Below are positions 8,634 to 16,206 of a stretch of 64,000 bases of DNA, piece by piece. Origin of the DNA: Nocardia crassostreae (GTDB lineage: Bacteria > Actinomycetota > Actinomycetes > Mycobacteriales > Mycobacteriaceae). The DNA lies in NCBI RefSeq assembly GCF_001613405.1, contig NZ_BDCH01000035.1, forward strand, positions 1-64,000, written 5' to 3'. The notes beneath the pieces were generated by a model. It saw only the letters and a program-made list of their open reading frames with translations. It ran no database searches and was not told the origin of the DNA. The position numbers and the translations under genes were made by a program. How positions within the stretch are numbered: the stretch's first letter is position 1; each line of letters starts with the position of its first letter.

Positions 8634-9467
8634 GCTGGCGACCAATCCGGTGAGGAGGTGCAGGGCGGCGGCGCTGGGGGAGTCCGGTTCCACCGTGTGC
8701 GCGACCAGTCCCTGATCGGGATCATCGGGCAGCCGCAGGGTTTCGAAGCCGAGATCGAGGCGCCCGACCACCGGATGCCGGTAGATGTAGCGGCCGTGGG
8801 TCTTGTCCTTGAGTTCGTGGCGCTGCCACAGGTCGCGGAATTCCGCGCTGGCCGTGGACAAATCGTCGATGAGGGCGGCGATATCCGGATCGCCCGGATT
8901 GCGGGCGGCGTCCAGGCGGAGATAGGCGACCACATCGGAGGCCTTCGCGGGCCAATCCTCGTACAGCTCGCGCATGCCCTCGTCGAGGAAGACCAGACGT
9001 GCCAGATTGCGCTCGCGCGGCGGCATTGCACCGAAATCGGTGATCAGGGCCGCCGCCAGGCGATTCCACGCCAGTACGGTGGTGCCGCGGCCGACAATGT
9101 AGGCGGGGACATCGGAGGCCGAATCCAGGAGGCGCCGCAGACCCGGGCGCACCTGCTGTTTCGCGGGCGGCTCCTCGCCGTCCCAGGGCCGCGCCAGGCG
9201 ATAGAGGTGATCGCGTTCCACCGGGTTCAGCCGCAGCGCCCGCGCCACCGCATCCAGCACCGACTCCGAGAAGTGCAGGGTGCGGCCCTGTTCCAGGCGC
9301 ACATAGTGATCCACGCTGACTCCGGCCAGCAGCGCCAGCTCTTCGCGGCGCAGACCGGGGACCCGGCGGCGCGCGGTGTGATCCACGAGGCCGACCTCCT
9401 CGGGCCGCAGCCGGGCGCGGCGGGAGCGCAGGAATTCGCCTAGTTCGGCACGACGGTCCAAGGTCAT
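8607..9467 (-). CDS. XRE-family regulator with MmyB-like ligand-binding domain
   Basis: 286 residues. The helix-turn-helix spans about 5-75 (LGEFLRSRRARLRPEEVGL, RRVPGLRREELALLAGVSVDHYVRLEQG). The rest is the MmyB-like domain, with its typical WNRLAAAL and LVFLDEGMRELYEDW segments and the late HPVVGRLDLGFETL block. Such proteins regulate an adjacent oxidoreductase in response to a small or fatty ligand. It is divergent from the aldo-keto reductase at 9605, so that gene is its likely target. A frameshifted relative occurs at 56919. Confidence 0.88.
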   Translation of the reverse strand: MTLDRRAELGEFLRSRRARLRPEEVGLVDHTARRRVPGLRREELALLAGVSVDHYVRLEQGRTLHFSESVLDAVARALRLNPVERDHLYRLARPWDGEEPPAKQQVRPGLRRLLDSASDVPAYIVGRGTTVLAWNRLAAALITDFGAMPPRERNLARLVFLDEGMRELYEDWPAKASDVVAYLRLDAARNPGDPDIAALIDDLSTASAEFRDLWQRHELKDKTHGRYIYRHPVVGRLDLGFETLRLPDDPDQGLVAHTVEPDSPSAAALHLLTGLVASSAFAALPD

Positions 9468-9604
9468 GCGACCAGTATCCAGGGGCTCGGAAACCGGAGC
9501 CTGGTCATGGCGTGCCCAGGCTCGCGCGGCACTGTCTACCCCGCTTGCGATTCGCGAAAGTAGTGGTCACAGCCGGAACGGATCCGGCACACGAGGAGAT
9601 TCGC

Positions 9605-10639
9605 ATGACTACGACCCGTCCCTTCGGTGACACCGGGATGGACATCACCCCGCTCGGCTTCGGCACCTGGGTGATCGCAGGCTCCGGCTGGCAGTACTCC
9701 TAGGGCGCCACCGAGGACGCCGACTCGATCGCCGCCATCCGGCACGCGGTCGGCAGCGGCATCAACTGGCTCGATACCGCACCCGCCTACGGCCTCGGCC
9801 ACGCCGAAACCCTGGTCGGCAAGGCGCTCGCCGACATTCCCGAATCCGAACGGCCGTACCTGTTCACCAAGACCGGACTCATCTGGGAGGAGGGCGACGA
9901 CCGCACCGGGCCGCCGCGCCACATCATGCGGCCGGACGCCATCCGCCGCGAGCTGGAAGAGTCACTGCGCCGCCTGCGCGTCGAGCAGATCGACCTCTAT
10001 CAGGTGCACTGGCCCGACACCGGCGCGGTCTTCGTCTACGGCGGCGAGGGCGAAGGCATCGCCACGCCCACTCCGCTCGAGGAGTACTGGCAGGTCATGG
10101 CGGACCTGAAGCGGGAAGGCAAGGTTCGCGCCATCGGCCTGTCCAATCACAGTGCCGCCGAACTGGATCGCGCCGAGGCTGTGGCCCATGTCGACGCCAT
10201 CCAGCCGGCCTTCTCCGCCATCAACCGCACCGCCGCCCCCGAAATCGCCTGGGCCCACGCCCACGACACCGGCGTCATCGTCTACTCGCCCCTGCAGTCC
10301 GGCCTGCTCACCGGCGCCTTCACCGGCGACCGCGTCCTCGCCACCGACGACTGGCGTTCCGCCAACCCGGATTTCACCACCGGCCTGCCCGCCAACCTGG
10401 CCCTGGTCGACGCCCTGCGCCCGATCGCGGCCCGCCACGACGTGACCGTCGCGGAAATCGCATTGGCATGGGCGACCTCGTGGCCCGGCATTACCGGCGC
10501 CATTGTCGGCGCGCGCACCCCCGCGCAGATCGACGGCTGGTCCGGCGCCGCCGAGGTGCGGCTCACCCCCGCCGATCTGGACGAGATCGCGACCGCCATC
10601 GCCGACACCGGCGCAGGCTCCGGGCCAGCCCGCGCATAA
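9605..10639 (+). pseudogene. Aldo-keto reductase gene with an in-frame TAG at codon 33
   Basis: Codons 1-32 end …SGWQYS, then TAG (9701-9703), then GATEDADSIAAIRHAV in the same frame up to TAA at 10639. Read through, it is a normal 344-residue NADPH-dependent aldo-keto reductase: LGFGTW, catalytic D and Y in WLDTAPAYG, catalytic K in LFTKTG, and H in LYQVHWPD. Relatives carry Trp at the interrupted place (GWxxGWG), so TGG to TAG is the simplest change. ATG 9929 could restart translation but would lose the catalytic residues. It is divergent from the XRE regulator and followed by a monooxygenase-like gene. Confidence 0.8.
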
Positions 10640-10699
10640 TCACGGAGCCCGACCCCAACCGATTCGCGAATACCGCACCACCCCAAGGAGATCCCACAC

Positions 10700-10987
10700 A
10701 TGTCGCTGCACGTCGTCGCCGAGTTCCGCGCCAAGACCGGCCAGGAGGACCGCCTGCGCACCGCCCTCGAAGCCATGATCGAGCCCTCCCTCGCCGAGGC
10801 AGGCTGCCTGGTCTACCAGCCCTTCACCAACCCCAACGATCCCGCACACATGGTGCTGATCGAGGAGTGGACCGGCGCCCCCGCCCTCGACGAGCACTTC
10901 ACCACCCCGCACTTCCACCACATCGTCGGCGTGCTGGAAACCATCCTGGCCGAGCCCATGATCGTCCGCCGCCTCGTCGCCGAGTAA
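10700..10987 (+). CDS. Antibiotic biosynthesis monooxygenase (ABM/YgiN-like) domain protein
   Basis: 95 residues from ATG 10700, preceded by AAGGAG at 10684-10689. The single dimeric ferredoxin-like ABM domain has LHVVAEFRAKTGQEDRLRTAL, then CLVYQPFTNPNDP and VLIEEWTGAPALDEHF, as in quinol monooxygenase YgiN. It lies 60 bp after the aldo-keto reductase on the same strand and probably shares its transcript. The substrate is not known. Confidence 0.82.
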   Translation: MSLHVVAEFRAKTGQEDRLRTALEAMIEPSLAEAGCLVYQPFTNPNDPAHMVLIEEWTGAPALDEHFTTPHFHHIVGVLETILAEPMIVRRLVAE

Positions 10988-11247
10988 ATCCCGCGGGTCC
11001 TCGATTTCCCGCCGCCCCCAGGGCCGGAGGGTCGACAATGCAGAGGTCCGGCCCTGCGGAGGAGGCGGGGATGTCCGCATCGGAAATGGTGGCGGGCACG
11101 GTCCTCGCCGGTCATGCCATCGCGGAGCGCCTGGGGTCCGGCGGCCTGGACGGCCGGGCGCAGGTCGGCGATTTCGGGATCGACTGATCCCGCCAGGTGT
11201 CGAAGGTGGCTGTCGTCGGGGCACTGGGAGTCTGTACTCTCGAATTC

Positions 11248-11544
11248 GTGATCTCGCGGATTCAATCGACGGCGCTGCTGGTGTTCGCGCTTGTCGTGTC
11301 CGCGTGGACGGTGCTCTTCCTGGCGGCGGCCGAGCCCAATTCGCTGATCGTGCTCGGTGCGGCGGCGATTGTCGCGCTGACCGCGGCGCTGCTCGCTACG
11401 CGCGGGCCGGTGTTGGTGGTTACGGCGAATTCCGGGCCGCCCGAGTCGGCGGGGCGCCGGTTGCGCGGGGCGTTCCTGCGACAGAGCAATCCTGATACTG
11501 CGGGGCGGCCGCGGCCGCGTGCACCCGGGGGGATCCTGGCCTGA
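11248..11544 (+). CDS. Small membrane protein upstream of YidC (DUF6412-like)
   Basis: 98 residues from GTG 11248 (in-frame upstream starts to 11197 are less likely). Two membrane helices at about 6-29 and 33-50 are followed by a polar Pro/Arg-rich tail. A small two-helix protein of the DUF6412 type commonly precedes this YidC paralogue in Nocardia; that link is from memory. The 260 bases before it hold no other supported gene. Confidence 0.55.
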   Translation: MISRIQSTALLVFALVVSAWTVLFLAAAEPNSLIVLGAAAIVALTAALLATRGPVLVVTANSGPPESAGRRLRGAFLRQSNPDTAGRPRPRAPGGILA

Positions 11545-11637
11545 CCCTGCCTCGAGACGGCACGGTCGGGCCCTTCGCTGCCCCGATTCGCTTCACCCGC
11601 GCGCTGTCGCGGGTGCCTCGCAGTGAGGTCCCATCCC

Positions 11638-12411
11638 ATGCTCGATTTCATCAATTACCCCGTGTCCGGTGTGCTCTGGCTGTGGCATACGGCGTTCGCC
11701 TCGATCTTCGGAACGACCGTCGGCCTGGCCTGGGTGCTGGCCATCGTCTTTCTCGTCATGACGTTGCGCGCACTGTTGCTGCGCCCCTTCATCGCCCAGG
11801 TTCGCTTCCAGCGCGGACTGGCCACAATGCAACCGCATGTCCAGGAGATCCAGCGCAAATACAAGGGCGACCGCGAACGCCAAGCCGCCGAAATCGCCAA
11901 GCTGCAGAAGGAACACGGCGTCAATGTCCTGCTCGGCTGCCTGCCGATCGTGGCGCAGTCGCTCGTGTTCATCGGCCTGTTCCATGTGCTGCGGTCGTTC
12001 CAGAACGCCGACACCGCCAACTATGTCTTCGCGCCCGCGCAGGTGCAGTCCTTCCTGCAGACCGAACTGTTCGGCGCACCGCTGGCCGCGACCCTCGGCA
12101 GTGCCGGTGACGCCTTCGGTTCCGTTGCGCTCGTGGCCATTCCGCTGATGATCATCGCCGCCATCGCCACCCACTTCACCGCCCGCTTCTCGGTGGCGCG
12201 GCAGCGGGAGACGGCCACCGCCGCACCCAATGCGGAGGTGAACTTGATGAACAACCTGTCGCTGTGGGTGTTTCCGGTCGGTGTGCTGGTGGCGGGCGCG
12301 GTGCTCCCGGTGGCGATCCTGCTCTACTTCGTCACCCAGAACGCGTGGACATTCGTGCAGCAGCACCTCGTCTACCGCCGCCTGGACGCCGAGGCGGCGA
12401 CCGTGCCCTGA
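11638..12411 (+). CDS. yidC: YidC/Oxa1-family membrane protein insertase
   Basis: 257 residues from ATG 11638. It starts with the amphipathic MLDFINYPVSGVLWLWHTAF helix and has the Oxa1/YidC core: a helix ending LRALLLRPFIAQVRFQRGL with a conserved hydrophilic-groove Arg, the cytoplasmic coiled-coil hairpin (MQPHVQEIQRKYKGDRERQ…AEIAKLQKEHGVN), then CLPIVAQSLVFIGLFHVLR and two further membrane helices. It inserts and folds membrane proteins. It is not beside rnpA/jag, so it is probably a second YidC paralogue. Confidence 0.9.
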   Translation: MLDFINYPVSGVLWLWHTAFASIFGTTVGLAWVLAIVFLVMTLRALLLRPFIAQVRFQRGLATMQPHVQEIQRKYKGDRERQAAEIAKLQKEHGVNVLLGCLPIVAQSLVFIGLFHVLRSFQNADTANYVFAPAQVQSFLQTELFGAPLAATLGSAGDAFGSVALVAIPLMIIAAIATHFTARFSVARQRETATAAPNAEVNLMNNLSLWVFPVGVLVAGAVLPVAILLYFVTQNAWTFVQQHLVYRRLDAEAATVP

Positions 12412-12539
12412 ATCGGCGGAAATCTTTCGGTCGGGACCAAACCGGTGCGGGCGGCAGCGCGAAATCCTTCCGCAGCGCGCTCCACGATTCATTCATCCGG
12501 CGGCCTTTCGGGGCCGCACGACCGAAGGAATGACCCGTC

Positions 12540-13166
12540 ATGAAGCTCTTGCAGCGTTCCGCCGCGGCCGGTCTCGTCCTGCTCGCGGCGGGCCTGACCG
12601 CCTGCTCCAATGATTCGGACTCCAAGGATTCCGCATCGGCGACCACCACCAGCGCCACGGCCACCGCCGCGGGCGAGAACCTGGTGGGTCCCGGTTGCAA
12701 GGAGTACGCCGAGCAGGTGCCGACCGGACCCGGTTCGGTCAGCGGTATGGCACAGGATCCGGTGGCCACGGCCGCCTCCAATAATCCGATGCTGAAGACC
12801 CTGGTCGCGGCGGTATCGGGACAGCTGAACCCGCAGGTGAATCTGGTCGACACCCTCAACGGCGGTCAGTTCACGGTCTTCGCGCCGGTGGATTCCGCCT
12901 TCGCGAAGATCCAGGCGGAGACGATCGACGCGCTGAAGACCGATTCGGCCGGACTCACCCGGATTCTCACCTACCACGTGGTGCCCGGGCAGATCGCACC
13001 CGACAAGATCGCGGGCACGCACAAGACCGTCGAGGGCGCGGATGTGACCGTGACCCGGACCGGTGACGACATCAAAGTCGCTGATGCCGCCGTCGTCTGC
13101 GGTGGCGTGAAGACGGCCAATGCCACGGTGTACATGATCGACACCGTGCTCATGCCGCCTGCGTGA
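12540..13166 (+). CDS. Fasciclin-domain lipoprotein (MPT70/MPT83-like)
   Basis: 208 residues. Lipoprotein signal with lipobox LTAC (C22), a Ser/Thr-rich linker, then one FAS1 domain from about residue 70: the NPMLKTLVAAVSG helix, the H1 box FTVFAPVDSAFAKI and H2 box LTYHVVPGQI. It resembles M. tuberculosis MPT83/MPT70, surface antigens controlled by SigK. Its stop overlaps the sigK GTG start by 4 bp, so sigma factor and probable target share one transcript here. CGGVKTANATVYMID closes the domain. Confidence 0.92.
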   Translation: MKLLQRSAAAGLVLLAAGLTACSNDSDSKDSASATTTSATATAAGENLVGPGCKEYAEQVPTGPGSVSGMAQDPVATAASNNPMLKTLVAAVSGQLNPQVNLVDTLNGGQFTVFAPVDSAFAKIQAETIDALKTDSAGLTRILTYHVVPGQIAPDKIAGTHKTVEGADVTVTRTGDDIKVADAAVVCGGVKTANATVYMIDTVLMPPA

Positions 13167-13768
13167 CCGATCACGACATCACGCCGGTCGTGCCGCCCGG
13201 GACGGATATCGAACTGTCCCGGCGGCTCGCGGAGCTGATCGCCGCGGTGGGCGGCGGCGACCGCGCCGCCTTCACCACGCTGTACCGGCTCACCAGCCAC
13301 CGGGTCTTCGGCCTGGCCCTGCGCATGCTGCGCAGCCGCGCCGCCGCCGATGAGGTCGCGCAGGAGGTGTATCTCCAAGTGTGGTCACTGGCCGACCGTT
13401 ACGACCCGCACATGGCGAGCCCCATGGGCTGGATCATGATGCTCACCCACCGGCGGGCCGTCGACCGCATCCGCAGCGAACGCTCCGCCGCCGGAAGGGA
13501 TCTGGTGTACGGCCACACCCATCTCGATCGCGATCACGATGCCGTGGCCGAGGCGGTCGAGCAGGGCTTCGAGGAACGCGCGATGGTGCGCTGCCTCGGC
13601 GCACTCACCGAATTACAGCGCCACAGCATCGTTCTCGCCTACTACGGCGGGCAGACCTACCCGGAGATCGCCGACCACCTCGGCACCGCGGTATCCACCG
13701 TGAAAACCCGCATCCGCGACGGGCTCCGGCGACTGTCGGCCTGCCTGACGGAAGGGGATCTGCCATGA
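13163..13768 (+). CDS. sigK: ECF RNA polymerase sigma factor SigK
   Basis: 201 residues from GTG 13163. Sigma-70 region 2 is at about 36-105 (TLYRLTSHRVFGLALRML, AAADEVAQEVYLQVW), region 4 at about 140-195 (ELQRHSIVLAYYGGQTYPEIA). C144 and C194 are 50 residues apart, the same spacing as the C133/C183 redox pair described in M. tuberculosis SigK, so similar release by reduction is inferred. It is coupled by 4-bp overlaps to the fasciclin gene before it and the anti-sigma gene after it. Confidence 0.92.
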   Translation: MTDHDITPVVPPGTDIELSRRLAELIAAVGGGDRAAFTTLYRLTSHRVFGLALRMLRSRAAADEVAQEVYLQVWSLADRYDPHMASPMGWIMMLTHRRAVDRIRSERSAAGRDLVYGHTHLDRDHDAVAEAVEQGFEERAMVRCLGALTELQRHSIVLAYYGGQTYPEIADHLGTAVSTVKTRIRDGLRRLSACLTEGDLP

Positions 13769-14646
13769 GCGCCGCCGGACCCGACACCGATCTGTTCGCC
13801 CTCGCCTACCCTTACGCCCTCGACGCCGTGACAGACCACGAACGCGCCGACATCGAACAACGGCGCGAGCGAGCCGACCGGGGCGCACGAGCGGCCTTCG
13901 ACGCCACGGTGTCGGCGATATGGGTCACCCTGGCCGCCCTCACGGTCCGCGATGCGCGAACGGCCCCAATGGAATTGGAGCAGCGAGTGGGTCGTGCACT
14001 GGATCGGTCCGAGCTCGGTCGAAGCCGGGTGAATCCCGGTGACGACGGTCGCTCCGAGAGTGCACGCGGCTCGTCGGGGAGCGCCGGACACGGTCACCGA
14101 GAGCCCGGCTCCAGCGAACCGGGAAGCGCCCGGGACGACCGACTCGGGCGCGCTGCCGAAGGTGCCAGCGGTCGTGCGGGGTCCCCGGGATTCGGGCTCG
14201 GCCCGCTGTCTCGGCTGGATCGGCTGGCCGCGGCGCTGGTGCTGGCGGTGGTGCTCGGCACTCTCGGTTTTCTGCTGGTCCACCGTGATTCACCCCCGCC
14301 GGTCCAGCCTCCGTCTGCGGTGCGGATCGACAGGCAGGCCGACGCGCGCACCCGTACGGTACCGATGACCGGCGGCGGCGAACTCGTGGTGCGCACCTCG
14401 GCGTCGCTGTCGGCTGTCGCGATCGAATTCGCCGGTGTTCCAGCGCTTCCGGTGGATCGGTCCTACCAGGTGTGGCTGGTGCCGCTGGGCGGAACGCCGG
14501 TCTCGGCGGCTGTTCTCAGCGCCGTGCCGGAGCGGCCCTTGACCCTTGCCTTCGTCGCGGACGACACGCTGGCGCTCACGGTGGAACCGGCGGGCGGCTC
14601 GCCACAGCCGACCACCACACCGATCGCCGCCCTGCACCTCACCTGA
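13765..14646 (+). CDS. rskA: Anti-sigma-K factor RskA
   Basis: 293 residues from ATG 13765. The N-terminal cytosolic sigma-binding part (LFALAYPYALDAVTDHERADIEQ) is followed by an unusually long, low-complexity charged linker (about 75-145), one membrane helix at about 152-173 (LAAALVLAVVLGTLGFLLV), and the outer RskA domain with SYQVWLVPLGGTPVSAAVL. It holds SigK inactive at the membrane; stepwise proteolysis should release it. There is no zinc HxxxCxxC motif, as in other RskA proteins. The start overlaps the sigK stop (ATGA). Confidence 0.9.
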   Translation: MSAAGPDTDLFALAYPYALDAVTDHERADIEQRRERADRGARAAFDATVSAIWVTLAALTVRDARTAPMELEQRVGRALDRSELGRSRVNPGDDGRSESARGSSGSAGHGHREPGSSEPGSARDDRLGRAAEGASGRAGSPGFGLGPLSRLDRLAAALVLAVVLGTLGFLLVHRDSPPPVQPPSAVRIDRQADARTRTVPMTGGGELVVRTSASLSAVAIEFAGVPALPVDRSYQVWLVPLGGTPVSAAVLSAVPERPLTLAFVADDTLALTVEPAGGSPQPTTTPIAALHLT

Positions 14647-16203
14647 GTGGGCAGCATGAATTCCCCTGTCCGGCAGTCGAGTCGATCGAGCAGCTCGGTG
14701 CGAGCGGTGGTGGCGGGCGGGCTGGCGGCGGCGACCGTGTTGGGGGTGGGGCATCTGGTCGCGGTATTCGTCGATCCGGCGGCGTCGCCGTTCTATGTGC
14801 TGGGTGCGACGATGGTCGACAACACGCCGCATACGTTGAAGGATTTCGCGATTCGGCAGTTCGGGAGCAAGGACAAGCAGGTGCTGTTCGCGTCCATGGC
14901 CGTCGTTATGGCCATCGGCGCGGCGCTGATCGGTGTGCTGGAACGGCGTAGATCACCGCTGGGCAGTGCGCTGTTGCTCGGGCTCGGCATGCTCACGGCG
15001 GTGGCCGCGTTGTCCCGGCCGATCGCCGACTGGTGGTTCGCCGCCCCGGCGCTCGTGGGCACACTCGCCGGAATCGCGGTGCTGCGGTTGCTGATCACCG
15101 GTGGAAACCGCCGTGGCGCACCGGTTGCGGAGGAACCCTCACGGCGACGCTTCCTCACTCTCGCGGCAGGCGCGGGCGCGCTCGCGCTGGGCGCGGCCAC
15201 CGCGGGCCGACTCCTCGCCGAGCGGCTGCGGAATATCGCCGCCGACCGCGCGCGGTTCCTCCTGCCCGCACCGGTTTCACCCGCACCCGCTGTGGCACCG
15301 GGTTTTTCACTGCCAGTGGACGGCATCACGTCGTTCGTCACCTCGAACGAGCGCTTCTACCGGGTCGACACCGCGTTACAGCTGCCCACGGTCACCAGTG
15401 CGGACTGGCGGTTGCGCGTGCACGGAATGGTGGACCGGACAGTGGAATTCGATATGGACAGGTTGCGCTCGCGCGCAGCGGTGGAACGACTCGTCACGAT
15501 TGCGTGCGTCTCCAACGAGGTCGGCGGCGAACTGGCGGGCAATGCCCGCTGGCTCGGCTACCCGCTGCGAGATCTGCTCGCCGAGGCCGGACCACATTCG
15601 GATGCCGATATGCTCCTCTCGCGGAGCGCCGACGGATTCACCGCAGGTGCCCCCTTGTCCGCCGTCTTCGACGGCCGCGACGCCCTGCTGGCCATAGGCA
15701 TGAACGGCGCACCCCTCCCACTCGACCACGGCTACCCCGCACGCCTCATCGTCCCCGGCCTCTACGGCTACGTCTCCGCCACCAAATGGGTTGTGGACCT
15801 GGAGATCACCCGCTTCGACCGCGCCACCGCCTACTGGACCGAACGCGGCTGGGCCGATCGCGCTCCCATCGAAACCGCCTCCCGCATAGACGTCCCCGCC
15901 GCCTTCGCCACCATCGCGGCAGGCCCCGTCACCGTCGCGGGCGTCGCCTGGGCACAGCGGCGCGGCATAGCCGCGGTCGAGGTCCGAGTGGACGAACAAC
16001 CCTGGCAGCCCGCGACTCTGGCGGCCGAGTACTCCATCGACGCCTGGCGGCAATGGACCTTCCGCTGGAATGCCACACCCGGCACCCACACGCTGACCGT
16101 GCGCTCCATGGACGGCACGGGGCAGTTGCAGACCGATGTGCGCACGCCGCCGTTCCCGGATGGATCGACCGGCTGGCACACCCGCGTCGTCACCGTCCGC
16201 TGA
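14647..16203 (+). CDS. Membrane-anchored molybdopterin-dependent (sulfite oxidase-like) oxidoreductase
   Basis: 518 residues; GTG 14647 abuts the rskA stop, ATG 14656 is an alternative start. Four to five membrane helices fill about 15-150, then SRRRFL (about 165) resembles a twin-arginine Tat motif. The periplasmic part has the molybdopterin-binding domain with TIACVSNEVGG, where C287 is the likely Mo ligand, and a C-terminal Mo-co dimerisation (Ig-like) domain from about 420. It is the fourth gene of a fasciclin-sigK-rskA operon, which suggests a redox or envelope-stress role. The substrate is unknown. It converges on the STAND gene, three bases away. Confidence 0.85.
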   Translation: MGSMNSPVRQSSRSSSSVRAVVAGGLAAATVLGVGHLVAVFVDPAASPFYVLGATMVDNTPHTLKDFAIRQFGSKDKQVLFASMAVVMAIGAALIGVLERRRSPLGSALLLGLGMLTAVAALSRPIADWWFAAPALVGTLAGIAVLRLLITGGNRRGAPVAEEPSRRRFLTLAAGAGALALGAATAGRLLAERLRNIAADRARFLLPAPVSPAPAVAPGFSLPVDGITSFVTSNERFYRVDTALQLPTVTSADWRLRVHGMVDRTVEFDMDRLRSRAAVERLVTIACVSNEVGGELAGNARWLGYPLRDLLAEAGPHSDADMLLSRSADGFTAGAPLSAVFDGRDALLAIGMNGAPLPLDHGYPARLIVPGLYGYVSATKWVVDLEITRFDRATAYWTERGWADRAPIETASRIDVPAAFATIAAGPVTVAGVAWAQRRGIAAVEVRVDEQPWQPATLAAEYSIDAWRQWTFRWNATPGTHTLTVRSMDGTGQLQTDVRTPPFPDGSTGWHTRVVTVR

Positions 16204-16206
16204 GCG

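Noticed and set aside
9701..9703. Selenocysteine or pyrrolysine recoding at the in-frame stops
   Set aside because: The codons are TAG/TAA rather than TGA, the expected residue is Trp or Glu, and no nearby recoding hairpin or pyl genes were seen.
12412..12539. SigK-type promoter before the fasciclin gene
   Set aside because: I looked for CCATCC, 16-17 nt, CCGAAT. CATCC and CCGAAG occur but about 23 nt apart, so I do not claim a promoter.
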